Source: JBBQNJ01 sp038329845 (lineage in GTDB: Bacteria > Planctomycetota > Phycisphaerae > Tepidisphaerales > Tepidisphaeraceae). Taken from it: a stretch of DNA of 44,674 bases. The stretch is from positions 1-44,674 of the forward strand of contig JBBQNJ010000036.1 in NCBI GenBank assembly GCA_038329845.1. The letters run 5' to 3'. Shown here piece after piece: positions 23,978 to 32,315 of this stretch. Both the position numbers and the translations under genes were made by a program. Each line of letters opens with the position of its first letter. The stretch's first letter is position 1. The notes beneath the pieces are model-generated. The model was not told the DNA's origin, ran no database searches, and saw nothing but the letters and a program-made list of their open reading frames with translations.

Positions 23978-24781
23978 ATGAAGATGACATCTCGTTCGTT
24001 GGCCGTAGTTACCTATGGGTTCGCAGCGATGTGGCTCGTGGCCGCGCCGACAGCGCGGGCCAGTTTCGACATCACCATCAACTTCACTGGGGGATTGACC
24101 CCATCGCAGCAGGCGATTTTCACTACCGCCAAGAGTTTCTGGAAGACTTGTATTCTTGACTATAAACCGGGGGTCGTTTTGCCGGGCATGACCATCGATG
24201 CCTCCGGTTCCGCGATCGACGGCGTGGGTGGAATCCTCGGCTCAGCCGGTCCGACTTCGGCTTACACCCCATCAGGCTTTTACTATACAGCCGCCGGAAC
24301 GATGAATTTTGACACCGCCGACCTGGGCAACATGGAGACCAACGGCACATTACTATCGGTCATCGAGCATGAGATGGGCCATGTGATCGGCCTGGGCACA
24401 CTTTGGACCTACAACGGTCTCTATACGACCGGCACCGGCCAGTACACCGGCGCGAACGCCTTGGCGGCTTATAAGACCGAGTTCAATCAGCCCAGCGCCA
24501 CCTATGTGCCGGTGGAATTAGGCGGCGGGGCGGGCACCGCCAATAGCCATTGGAACGAGGTGGACGGCGGATCGGCAAACACCGGCATCAAGGATTCGCT
24601 CAACCGCGATATGAAAAATGAACTGATGACCGGATGGCTCAATTCCCCGACGTTCTTGAGCAACACCACGATCCAGCAGTTCGCCGACCTCGGCTATTCG
24701 GTCATTCCAGAGCCGTCGGCCATGTTGATGTTCACCCTGGTCATCGGTGCCGGCGTCGTCCGCCGATCTCGACGCGATTAA
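23978..24781 (+). CDS. Leishmanolysin-like (M8-type) metalloprotease with PEP-CTERM anchor
   Basis: The product is 267 residues. Signal peptide 1-28 is followed by a domain with the metzincin zinc site HEMGHVIGLG (131-140), a third His candidate at 191 (SHWNEV), and a Met-turn candidate at 217 (NELMTGWL). This spacing fits leishmanolysin-related peptidases rather than matrixins. The C-terminus is VIPEPSAMLMFTLVIGAGV then RRSRRD, a clear PEP-CTERM signal. AGGAGG nine bases before the ATG is a strong ribosome binding site. It sits 150 bases after the serine protease, so the two may be co-expressed. Confidence 0.9.
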   Translation: MKMTSRSLAVVTYGFAAMWLVAAPTARASFDITINFTGGLTPSQQAIFTTAKSFWKTCILDYKPGVVLPGMTIDASGSAIDGVGGILGSAGPTSAYTPSGFYYTAAGTMNFDTADLGNMETNGTLLSVIEHEMGHVIGLGTLWTYNGLYTTGTGQYTGANALAAYKTEFNQPSATYVPVELGGGAGTANSHWNEVDGGSANTGIKDSLNRDMKNELMTGWLNSPTFLSNTTIQQFADLGYSVIPEPSAMLMFTLVIGAGVVRRSRRD

Positions 24782-25099
24782 GCTCCGAAGACAGTTAAAA
24801 CGTTGCGCGCGAAGGTGTATCTCTCGTCGTTTGCCAAGCTGAAGAACCGCGCCGTGCTGTCCGCACGAGTCGATATTTCGCGGCACAAAGGCGGGAATAA
24901 CGTCGTCTAGGCCGACGGCGCCGATGTATGGGTGCCGCTGGGTCAATACGACGCCAATCGCAAGCCGTGGCTTAGCACGAACCACTTCATGTACATGCTC
25001 AATAATCCCGATGCGGTAGACCGCACGGAATTGGCGGGGCACAACAACTGGAGTCTTCCCGAGCAGGGCATCTGGGTTGACTACGATCGAGCGAGATAG
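24782..25099 (+). pseudogene. Remnant of an H-X9-DG pseudopilin-like protein, with in-frame amber stop
   Basis: The frame directly continues from the protease stop. It reads ISRHKGGNNVV, then TAG at 24908-24910, then ADGADVWVPLGQYDANRKPW and, further on, HFMYMLNNPDAVDR and NNWSLPEQGIWVDYDR, ending at TAG 25097. The stop replaces the Tyr or Phe expected in the H-X9-DG pattern (His, nine residues, Asp-Gly). That pattern marks the C-terminus of type II secretion pseudopilin-like proteins abundant in planctomycetes. No N-terminal prepilin helix is present, so only the C-terminal third survives. Confidence 0.75.
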
Positions 25100-25209
25100 T
25101 GATCAACCCCGCGAGCGTTGTGCGGGCTCGTGGCCGATGCTCTGCCAGGCGGCCAACCGACGAACCATGGGATCACGCGGTGCGTCGCGGGCGCATTGCG
25201 GCCGATGCC

Positions 25210-25355
25210 GCGGAGGCACGCCCGTCACCTACGCGGAGGCACGCCCGATCAGCCTTGCTCAGTTTCCCCGCTGGCGCGGCTGGCGGGCTTGGGCCTGTCG
25301 CCTGATCCCCAAGCCGCCTGGAGCTGCTCAGTCTCCCCGCGGGCGTGGCTGGCGG
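25210..25355. repeat. Short direct repeats between pseudogene and hexosaminidase
   Basis: GCGGAGGCACGCCCG occurs at 25210-25224 and 25233-25247. A 30-base unit starting GCTCAGTTTCCCCGC occurs at 25257-25286 and 25326-25355 with three mismatches. The second 30-base copy forms the last codons of the GH20 gene, so that protein's Arg/Pro-rich tail is repeat-derived. Confidence 0.75.
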
Positions 25356-26974
25356 CTCATCAATGATCCCGAGCGAGCGGGCTTGCCGTCAGACCGACGG
25401 TAGTTCACGCCGAGACGCCCTAGATTTTCCAAATGCTTCGGCAAACGGCCGTCGATTGGGGTTTGAGCCCGCGCGGCCATCGATGACCAGCCGGCCTCGG
25501 CGATGGCGCAGGCCCGGGGGAATGCCTGGTATTCGAGTTTATCGTAAGACCAGGTGTACTCGCTCCAGAGTTGGCCTTGGCAGCCCAGCAGTTGTTGCTG
25601 GCGATGCGGGGGCGTGCCGGGAGGCATGGGATCAAACTCGCTGACGGTCTCCAGCAAAAGGGATGGCGCCCAGTTCTTCCCATCGCCGATGGACTGATAT
25701 TCGGGCGATTGTGGATGCGGGCCTTGGGAGTAATCCAAATACGTGTGCGATTTCGGAGCCATGATCACATCATTGCCGCGTTCCAGAGCCAGCGCGGCCC
25801 AGTCCCAGCTCCGCCAGACCATCATGGTCGCGGTGGGTGAAAGGCCGCCCTCCTGGATTTCATCCCAGCCCACCAGCCGCTTGCCACGCGCGTGCAGCAT
25901 CTTTTCGACGCGCCGAATGAACCATGCCTGCAACTGATTCTCGTCGGCCAGCCCTTCACGCCGCATGATCTGCTGGGCCGACGGGGATTGCCGCCATTGG
26001 TCTTTCGGCGATTCATCGGCACCGATATGGACGTACGGGCAGGGGAACAGCCCGAGCACCTCGTCGAAGACCTGCTCGATGAACTGGAAAGTGCGCTCAC
26101 GAGGAGAGAGGGTCATTTTGTGGATGCTCCATTTTTCCGACACCCGCGGCGGCATCCAATCCGGGATGTCGTCGTTACCCAGCCAGGGGTAGGCCGCGAT
26201 CGCCGCGGTGCTATGCCCGGGCAGTTCGATCTCCGGAACCACCTGGATGTGTCGCCTGGCGGCGTGGGCAACGACTTCGACGATTTGTTCGCGCGTGTAA
26301 AACCCGCCGTAGGCGATGCCGTCGCCGATGGCGGCATTGCCCATGACCGGCGACTGGTTGCGCCAGGCGCCGATTTCGGTCAGAAGCGGATATTTCTCGA
26401 TCGGCAGGCGCCATCCCTGGTCTTCGGTCAAATGCCAGTGGAAGGTGTTGAATTTATGCAGGGCCATCCAGTCCAGGAATCGGCGGATTTCGGCCACGGA
26501 GAAAAGATGTCGGCCGCAGTCGAGCATCAGGCCGCGCCACTCAAAGCGAGGGTAATCCTCGATCACGCCGGCGGGCACGGTCGCATCGCCTGCGAACAAT
26601 TGGGAGAGGGTTTGAACCGCATTGGACAGCCCGTGAGTCGAGGCGGCCGAGAGGATGATGCCGGAGGAGGCAATTTCGATGCGGTAGGCCTCGCGCGCCT
26701 GCCAGTCGGTGAGGCCAAGCGACATCCGAGGCGAGAGGGCCAAGGAGATGTCACCCTGCTCGCCGACGCTACTGATGTCCAAGGTGATGCCGGTGAGGTC
26801 AGTCAGTAATTCCACCAGTCGATCCGCCTCGGCGACGGCTTCGGCGGGCGCGGCCAGTTGTAATCCGCCCCGCAGCTGAAACGGCTCGCCCGGATGAATC
26901 GTCGTCCGCACCGGAACCGGGATCAGCGACAGAAGCGGCGCGGTGGCTTGGGAGGGATTCGTTGCTTGACTCAT
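25328..26974 (-). CDS. Beta-N-acetylhexosaminidase, GH20
   Basis: It removes terminal beta-linked GlcNAc or GalNAc residues. The 548 residues have a GH20b-like N-terminal domain (about 15-140) and a TIM barrel. Barrel landmarks are FEWRGLMLDCGRHLF, FHWHLTEDQGWRL and VPEIELPGHSTAAIAAYP, with the catalytic Asp-Glu pair in HIGADESPKDQW (320-321). VGWDEIQEGG and WSEYTWSYDKLEYQAFPRA complete it. No signal peptide is seen, so it is probably cytoplasmic. The last residues (SRQPRPRGD) come from a direct repeat. Confidence 0.93.
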   Translation of the reverse strand: MSQATNPSQATAPLLSLIPVPVRTTIHPGEPFQLRGGLQLAAPAEAVAEADRLVELLTDLTGITLDISSVGEQGDISLALSPRMSLGLTDWQAREAYRIEIASSGIILSAASTHGLSNAVQTLSQLFAGDATVPAGVIEDYPRFEWRGLMLDCGRHLFSVAEIRRFLDWMALHKFNTFHWHLTEDQGWRLPIEKYPLLTEIGAWRNQSPVMGNAAIGDGIAYGGFYTREQIVEVVAHAARRHIQVVPEIELPGHSTAAIAAYPWLGNDDIPDWMPPRVSEKWSIHKMTLSPRERTFQFIEQVFDEVLGLFPCPYVHIGADESPKDQWRQSPSAQQIMRREGLADENQLQAWFIRRVEKMLHARGKRLVGWDEIQEGGLSPTATMMVWRSWDWAALALERGNDVIMAPKSHTYLDYSQGPHPQSPEYQSIGDGKNWAPSLLLETVSEFDPMPPGTPPHRQQQLLGCQGQLWSEYTWSYDKLEYQAFPRACAIAEAGWSSMAARAQTPIDGRLPKHLENLGRLGVNYRRSDGKPARSGSLMSRQPRPRGD

Positions 26975-27490
26975 CGAGTGTTCCCATGTTGCCCTGTGCC
27001 CTTTACGCCGCGACCGTCAAGCCGGCGTCGGCGGGAGTGAATCCCACCCACGATCGCCCGCACGGTCGCGGCGGGAAACAGAACCCAGGGATTATCGTGT
27101 TTATACCGCTCGCGGGCCCTATTGAGACAATCCGCTTGGGGAAAACCGGGATATTCCGAAGGTGCCGATCCATTGCGGATGTCTCACTGAAGGCCGCGAG
27201 CGGTATAGCTTGGCAATCCCATTCCAAAAACCTGGCTATTGCTTGATCCTAAACAGTCCGACTCCACCAGCCCACAGCTCGCGGTAACGAACGTCGCGCC
27301 CAACGCATGGACCTCGCGCCCGCGCAGGCCATACTTCTCCTTGGCGAGGATGACGATGGCCGAGAGCGGTGCCAGGTCGCAGGTCAGGGGTGAGCGGACC
27401 GCTTTGAGCGGCTGAACCTGATCCCGCCGGGAGCGCTCGCTGCGGCTTGGAAAAAATCTAATGGCGCGGGGGACTGGAAGTTTTCGGGGG
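26975..27490. other. Intergenic region with a long-range inverted repeat
   Basis: No convincing gene is seen. TATACCGCTCGCGG at 27102-27115 is repeated exactly, inverted, at 27194-27207, enclosing 78 bases. A minus-strand frame around 27240-27440 has some protein-like composition, but I recognise no family and treat it as uncertain. Confidence 0.5.
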
Positions 27491-27498
27491 AGGCGGGT

Positions 27499-27504
27499 TA
27501 TAAT
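27499..27504 (+). promoter_or_regulatory. Candidate -10 box for the RRM protein gene
   Basis: TATAAT matches consensus exactly, but no good -35 hexamer lies 16-19 bases upstream. If used, it leaves a leader of about 165 bases before the start at 27678, long enough for structure-based (for example temperature-dependent) control, as is known for some RNA-binding protein genes. Confidence 0.45.
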
Positions 27505-27677
27505 GCGCTCGGTAAGGTTGATGGCTTGAGCGTTCGGAGCGTGGCGATTTCCCGTCTGCACCGCATGACCTTGGCTTGTCCCCTTCCTTCCGGGCCGGAA
27601 TGTCGGCCCCTTTCTCAGCAGAACCCGGAAAGTCAAACATCGGGTTCGACCAGGCCCAGAAGCGATAGGAGTTATCC

Positions 27678-28082
27678 ATGGGCAGCAAGTTGTACGTCGG
27701 GAATCTGAGCTATAACGTGACCAGCTCGGACCTCGAAGCAATGTTCAGTCCGCACGGCACCGTGCAGAGCGCTGAGGTGATCGCCGACCGCGACACCGGC
27801 CGAAGTAAAGGCTTCGGATTCGTTCAGATGGGCTCCGATGGCGAAGCTCAAGCCGCCATCGCGGCCATGAACGGACAGCAGAACGACGGTCGCACCCTCA
27901 CCGTCAATGAGGCCAAGCCCCGTGAAGACCGTCCCCGAAGCGGTGGCGGTGGTGGCTACGGCGGCGGCGGCAAGAGCGGCGGCGGTTACGGCGGCGGCAA
28001 GGGCGGCGGTGGACGCGACCGCGGTGGGTTCGGCGGTGGCGGTGGCGGTGGCGGCGGCGGTGGCCGACGCGATCGCTACTAA
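27678..28082 (+). CDS. Glycine-rich RRM RNA-binding protein
   Basis: The product is 134 residues. One RNA recognition motif spans 3-80, with RNP2 LYVGNL at 5-10 and RNP1 KGFGFVQM at 44-51. A tail of about 50 residues of Gly, Arg, Lys and Tyr (repeats such as GGGYGGG) follows. Proteins of this design in cyanobacteria and other bacteria bind single-stranded RNA and are often cold-induced. The tail is low-complexity and could mediate RNA binding or condensation. TAGGAG lies just before the ATG. It is followed by a strong hairpin at 28122-28149. Confidence 0.93.
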   Translation: MGSKLYVGNLSYNVTSSDLEAMFSPHGTVQSAEVIADRDTGRSKGFGFVQMGSDGEAQAAIAAMNGQQNDGRTLTVNEAKPREDRPRSGGGGGYGGGGKSGGGYGGGKGGGGRDRGGFGGGGGGGGGGGRRDRY

Positions 28083-28121
28083 GCCTTAAGCCTCGACCTC
28101 GGCGCTATGCCATGCAACCTC

Positions 28122-28149
28122 GCGGGAGGCCGTCTCTTCGGCCTCCCGC
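28122..28149. terminator. Perfect 10-base-pair hairpin between convergent genes
   Basis: GCGGGAGGCC at 28122-28131 pairs perfectly with GGCCTCCCGC at 28140-28149 around an eight-base loop. It lies 40 bases after the RRM gene and faces hisB. A T-run is lacking on both strands, so it is a candidate terminator or mRNA 3'-end stabiliser rather than a textbook intrinsic terminator. Confidence 0.5.
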
Positions 28150-28320
28150 TTCGCATTGACGGGTTGAGAAATATCCCGCGCGGGAGCCTGGGGCGAGTCG
28201 ATCGGGCGACGCGGGGCATTTGATTCGGCCCGAGACTCCACGTCCCATCGCCTCGGCGATCTTGGCGCCCGATTTGAGATTTGAGACCGGTCGAAAAAGA
28301 TCGGGCGTCGGGAGCGGCGC

Positions 28321-28926
28321 CTAGAGCGATCCCTTGGTGCTGGGCACGGCGTCGGGATTGCGCGGGTCGGGGCCGACAGCCTGGCGAAGGGCCTTGGCGA
28401 CGGCCTTGAAGATCGCCTCGGCGATGTGGTGATTGTTGGTTCCGTAGGGAACCTGCACATGCAGATTTATTTTCGCGCTGGTGGCCAGGGCCTTGAAAAA
28501 CTCCTCGACCAACTCGACGGGGAACTGTCCGATCAGCGGGGCGGTGAAGCGCACGTTGAAGATGAACGCGGCGCGGCCCGACAGGTCCACCGCAACCTGC
28601 GCCAGCGATTCATCCATCGGGACCATCGCCCAGCCGTAGCGGTGGATGCCCCGTTTTTCGCCCAGCGCTTTTTCCAGGCATTGGCCCAGCACGATCCCCA
28701 CATCCTCGACGGTGTGATGGGCATCGACCTGCAAGTCCCCTTCGGCGGCGATCTCCAAATCGATCAGGCTGTGACGGGCGAGCAGATCGAGCATGTGATC
28801 GAAGAATCCCACGCCGGTTTCGGCGGCGCTTTTGCCTTGCCCGTCGAGGTTGATTTTTACGCGCACTCGCGTCTCGCGGGTTTGGCGGGACATTTCCGAA
28901 TGACGAGCGGAGTTGTTGGCATCCAT
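28321..28926 (-). CDS. hisB: Imidazoleglycerol-phosphate dehydratase
   Basis: It catalyses the sixth step of histidine synthesis using a manganese cluster. The 201 residues carry the two His-rich motifs DAHHTVEDVG and NNHHIAEAIFKA, plus GVGFFDHMLD and YGWAMVPMDESLA. This is the single-domain form without the phosphatase of enteric HisB. The first 11 residues may be dispensable, since a second ATG lies at 28893. It starts 22 bases after hisC on the same strand, so the two form a small his operon. Confidence 0.95.
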   Translation of the reverse strand: MDANNSARHSEMSRQTRETRVRVKINLDGQGKSAAETGVGFFDHMLDLLARHSLIDLEIAAEGDLQVDAHHTVEDVGIVLGQCLEKALGEKRGIHRYGWAMVPMDESLAQVAVDLSGRAAFIFNVRFTAPLIGQFPVELVEEFFKALATSAKINLHVQVPYGTNNHHIAEAIFKAVAKALRQAVGPDPRNPDAVPSTKGSL

Positions 28927-28948
28927 GGCGAGACCTATCCAGTAAGGG

Positions 28949-30025
28949 CTAAGCGGCTTTTTCCGCGGCGGTCAACGCGCGGATTCCGGCCAGCAGGGCG
29001 TTGTTTTCCTGGCTCTGGCCGATGGTGATGCGGATTTTGTCTTGCAAGCCGGGCAGATCGAAGTGCCGCACGAGGATTCCCTGGCGCTTGAGTCCGAGGA
29101 AGACCTCACGCCCCTGCCCGCTGGGGCAGGCGGCGAAAATAAAGTTGGCCTGGCTGGGCAGCACCGTCCAGCCGATCTGGGCCAGCTCGGACGAGAGGCG
29201 CTGGCGCTCGCCGCGAACATAGTCCCAGGTCATGCGGGCGTGGTCCTGATCCAGCAGGGCGGCGGTCGCGGCGACGATCGAGATCGCGTCGCAGGGATAA
29301 CTGTCGCGGGCCTTGTTCATCTCCCGAACGACCGCCGGGCAGGCGATGGCGTAGCCGAACCGCATCCCCGCCAGCGAATAGGCCTTGCTCATCGTGCGGG
29401 CCAGGACGACGTTCTCATGCGTCTTGACCAAGGGCAGGCAACTGTCATCGGCGAAATCGACGTAGGCCTCATCGACCAGGATCAGCCCGTCGAATCGGCG
29501 GGCGAGGTCTTCGATCGTCTGGGGCGAAACGAACGTGCCGCTGGGGGCATTGGGGTTGGCCAGGAAAATCGCCCGCGGCTTGGTCGCCAACAGCGCCTCG
29601 AGGGGCAGCTCCCAGTCCTTCTCCCAATTGACGGCGGCGACTTTGACCTGGGCCAGTTCGGCGAGCACCGGATAGAGCGAATAGGTGGGATCGGGATAGG
29701 CCAGCAGATCGCCGGGCCCGCAGAAAGTCGAGACGGCGACGGCGAGCGTGTCGTCGCTGCCGTTGCCGGGCAGGATCATGTCCTGGGCGATTCCCAGCAC
29801 CTTGGCGGCGGCCTCGCGGAAGGCTCGTGCGTCGGGGCTGGGATAGCGGCGTAGGGATTCGCCCTCGATCTCGCGGATGGCCTGGAGAACCTTGGGGCTG
29901 GGGGGGAAGGGGTTTTCGTTGGTGTTGAGCTTGACGACCCGCTCGCCGGGGGCGGGCTGCTCCCCCGGGGCATACCCCACCATCGCGCGCACGGCGGGAC
30001 GGACGAACGATAGAGTTGGAGCCAT
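28949..30025 (-). CDS. hisC: Histidinol-phosphate aminotransferase
   Basis: This is a PLP-dependent fold type I transaminase of histidine synthesis. The 358 residues from ATG 30025 include LNTNENPFPPSPKV, RRYPSPDARAFREA, GNGSDDTLA, ANPNAPSGTF and LVDEAYVDFA. The PLP lysine is in TMSKAYSLAGMRFGYA. The frame extends to 30178, but those residues are not HisC-like. The ATG is only seven bases from a TATACT box, so the transcript may be leaderless. Confidence 0.93.
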   Translation of the reverse strand: MAPTLSFVRPAVRAMVGYAPGEQPAPGERVVKLNTNENPFPPSPKVLQAIREIEGESLRRYPSPDARAFREAAAKVLGIAQDMILPGNGSDDTLAVAVSTFCGPGDLLAYPDPTYSLYPVLAELAQVKVAAVNWEKDWELPLEALLATKPRAIFLANPNAPSGTFVSPQTIEDLARRFDGLILVDEAYVDFADDSCLPLVKTHENVVLARTMSKAYSLAGMRFGYAIACPAVVREMNKARDSYPCDAISIVAATAALLDQDHARMTWDYVRGERQRLSSELAQIGWTVLPSQANFIFAACPSGQGREVFLGLKRQGILVRHFDLPGLQDKIRITIGQSQENNALLAGIRALTAAEKAA

Positions 30026-30032
30026 GCGCGAT

Positions 30033-30038
30033 AGTATA
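30033..30038 (-). promoter_or_regulatory. Candidate -10 box giving a leaderless hisC mRNA
   Basis: TATACT on the minus strand ends seven bases before the hisC ATG, so the usual start point falls on or beside the A of the ATG. No ribosome binding site is present. The -35 match is poor, which keeps confidence moderate. Confidence 0.45.
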
Positions 30039-30186
30039 CGCGATCGAGCTGCCGTCGGCGAAAGAGGATGAATCGTAAACGCGAAGGGACGAAGGCGCGA
30101 AGCGGATGCGATCGATTGGAGCAGGGGCGCTGCGGGCCGCCGGGGTTTCGTATCGGCGGCACGAATGACAGGGATCATCTTTCTGG

Positions 30187-30210
30187 CGTATCGGTTCTCG
30201 AACCGATACG
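30187..30210. repeat. Near-perfect palindrome, possible operator
   Basis: CGTATCGGTTC at 30187-30197 is the exact reverse complement of GAACCGATACG at 30200-30210, with two bases between. It lies in the 340-base divergent region between hisC and the Gfo/Idh/MocA gene at 30366. Dyads of this size are typical operators of LacI, GntR or TetR-type regulators. The rest of this spacer shows no gene, only a small TTCGCCAC repeat near 30266. Confidence 0.6.
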
Positions 30211-30365
30211 AACTATTATTTCGCGGCGATGAGGGATGGACGATGGGTTCTGCTTCATGTTACTTCTTCGCCACTTCGCCACTTCGCGTTTAGAAATTCT
30301 TGGATTACACTCAGCAAGGCGCGGCGGGCGCGCCCTACGGACTCTTTTTTTCGAGGAGCGGCATC

Positions 30366-31559
30366 ATGGCTGGTGAGTTGAATGTTTGCATGATCGGGTA
30401 TCGGTTCATGGGTCGGGCGCATTCCAACGCTTATATGAAGGTCGGGAAGTTTTTCGATGTGCCGGTGATGCCGGTCATGCATACCGTGGTGGGGCGCAAT
30501 GCCGCGGATTTGCAGAAGTTCGCCAAGCGCTGGGGATGGGGCCGCTCCAGCACCGACTGGAAGCAGGCGGTGACCGATCCGGCGATCGGGCTGGTGGATG
30601 TGGGGACGCCGAATAATCAGCATAAAGCGATGACGCTGGCGGCGCTGGTGGCGGGCAAGCACGTGCTGTGCGAAAAGCCGCTGGCGGCGACGATCGAGGA
30701 CGCCCGGCAGATGCGCGACGCGGCCCGGACGGCGAAAAAGTGCAAGACGTTCGTCGGGTATTCCTATCGAAGGGTGCCGGCGCTGGCGCTGGGGTATCAA
30801 CTGGCGCGCGAAGGGGCGCTGGGTCGGATTTACCATGTGCGGGCGTTCTATCTGCAGGGGTGGGCCAGCTCGCCGGAGATTCCGCTCATCTGGCGATTCG
30901 ATAAAGACGCGGCGGGGTCGGGAGCGCACGGCGACCTGGGCGCCCACATCATCGACATGGCGCGGTTCATCACCGGCGACGAAATCGTCGAAGTTTCCGG
31001 GGCGATCTCCGAGACCTTCATCAAGGAGCGGACGATCCCCAGCTCGACCGCGGGCGCGGGGATCGCCTCGGGGGCCAAGGCCGGCGCCGGGAAGAAGGGG
31101 AAGGTGCGCGTGGATGATGCCGTGCTGTTTTTGGCGCGATTCAAGCAGGGGGCGGTCGCGTCGTTCGAGTCCACCCGCTTCGCCACGGGCAATGAGAACA
31201 AGAATGGAATCGAGGTCAACGGCGAAAAGGGGTCGATTTTCTTCGATTTCGAGGATCTGAACAACCTGCGGTACTTCGACGCCACCCGCCCGCGGCGAAT
31301 CCAGGGATGGACGAAAATTCAGGCATCGGTCCCCGGCGAGCATCCCTACGCCGACGCCTACTGGCCCACGGCCCATCCGCAGGGATACGAGCACACCTTC
31401 GTGAACCAGACGTACGACATACTGCGGACGCTTGCGGGCGAGCAGCCGACGGTGCCGCTGGCCGACTTCGAGGATGCCTACCGCACGCAGCAGGTCTTGG
31501 AAGCGGCCACGCGCTCGGCGAAAGAGGGCCGGGCGGTGAAAATCAGCGAGATCGGGTAG
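30366..31559 (+). CDS. Gfo/Idh/MocA-family oxidoreductase
   Basis: The product is 397 residues. The N-terminal Rossmann domain has GYRFMGRAHSNAYMKVG near residue 11. The catalytic EKP motif is in HVLCEKPLAATIEDAR. The C-terminal alpha/beta domain contains GSGAHGDLGAHIIDMARFITG, whose His is the expected proton relay. These NAD(P)-dependent enzymes act on inositols, glucosides, UDP-sugars or sugar lactones; the substrate is unknown. The first glycine motif reads GYRFMG, with Arg replacing a glycine. GAGGAG precedes the ATG at 30366. It may be controlled by the palindrome at 30187-30210. Confidence 0.9.
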   Translation: MAGELNVCMIGYRFMGRAHSNAYMKVGKFFDVPVMPVMHTVVGRNAADLQKFAKRWGWGRSSTDWKQAVTDPAIGLVDVGTPNNQHKAMTLAALVAGKHVLCEKPLAATIEDARQMRDAARTAKKCKTFVGYSYRRVPALALGYQLAREGALGRIYHVRAFYLQGWASSPEIPLIWRFDKDAAGSGAHGDLGAHIIDMARFITGDEIVEVSGAISETFIKERTIPSSTAGAGIASGAKAGAGKKGKVRVDDAVLFLARFKQGAVASFESTRFATGNENKNGIEVNGEKGSIFFDFEDLNNLRYFDATRPRRIQGWTKIQASVPGEHPYADAYWPTAHPQGYEHTFVNQTYDILRTLAGEQPTVPLADFEDAYRTQQVLEAATRSAKEGRAVKISEIG

Positions 31560-31752
31560 GGGGTCGAAGGTATGGAGGGTCGGAGGGAGGGGAGTGGTTG
31601 CAAGACCGCGGGGTCTCAGGCGGCACCGCATTCGTGGGGCACCGCCGCCCTCGGCAGTGTGGCAAAGCCGGGAAAGGGCACACTGGATACTGTGACGCCG
31701 CCGTGTTGTTTAGGCGTCCCCTTATCCTCCCGCGGAAATACGTGAGGTGATC

Positions 31753-32184
31753 ATGCCCAAGGCCACAGCGTTCCCCCGCGGAACGACCCACGACGACTAC
31801 TTTGAGTGGGTGCGCCGGTTCCCGCTGCGCCCGATCCGCAGCCGGGCCGAGTACGACCAGGCCGGGGCGATCCTCACCGAACTGGTGGGCCGGGCCGATG
31901 ATCCCGGGCTGTCGAGCGGGGAAGGCGACTACGCCGACGCCCTGGGCCATTTCCTCGGCGCGTATGACCGGGAGCATTTCCCCATCGACTCGAAACTCAC
32001 GCCCCTCGAGGCCCTGAAGTACCTCATGGAACAGACGGGGATGAAGACCTCCGATCTGGGTCATCTGCTGGGCAGCGGGCCGGGGCACGCCTCGTTGATC
32101 CTCAACGGCAAGTGCCAGCTCAGCAAGGCGAACATCCGCATCCTGGCCGACCGGTTCAAGGTCAGCACGGATTTGTTCCTGTGA
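31753..32184 (+). CDS. HigA-type XRE-family regulator without a visible HigB partner
   Basis: The product is 143 residues. The N-terminal part (FPLRPIRSRAEYDQAGAILT) and the C-terminal XRE helix-turn-helix (MEQTGMKTSDLGHLLGSG, then ASLILNGKCQLSKANIRILA) match HigA-type antitoxins of COG5499. These normally pair with an upstream HigB RNase of about 95 residues. The 190 bases upstream contain no such gene, and the next 500 downstream are repeats. It is therefore a solitary regulator or the remnant of a HigBA module. GAGG lies just before the ATG at 31753. Confidence 0.8.
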   Translation: MPKATAFPRGTTHDDYFEWVRRFPLRPIRSRAEYDQAGAILTELVGRADDPGLSSGEGDYADALGHFLGAYDREHFPIDSKLTPLEALKYLMEQTGMKTSDLGHLLGSGPGHASLILNGKCQLSKANIRILADRFKVSTDLFL

Positions 32185-32315
32185 GCGTCGGCGGCAGGGG
32201 TACAACGCATTCACATTCCGGTTCCGATCCGCACCGCCGCAATCCGCCCCGTCGCGGCTCGGTAGACTCGCCTGAAGATGCTGCCACCGAGAAGGCAGAA
32301 AGGGTCAAGAAGTCA

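Noticed and set aside
30255..31631. 458-codon minus-strand frame opposite the Gfo/Idh/MocA gene
   Set aside because: Shadow of a clear dehydrogenase with ribosome binding site and EKP motif.
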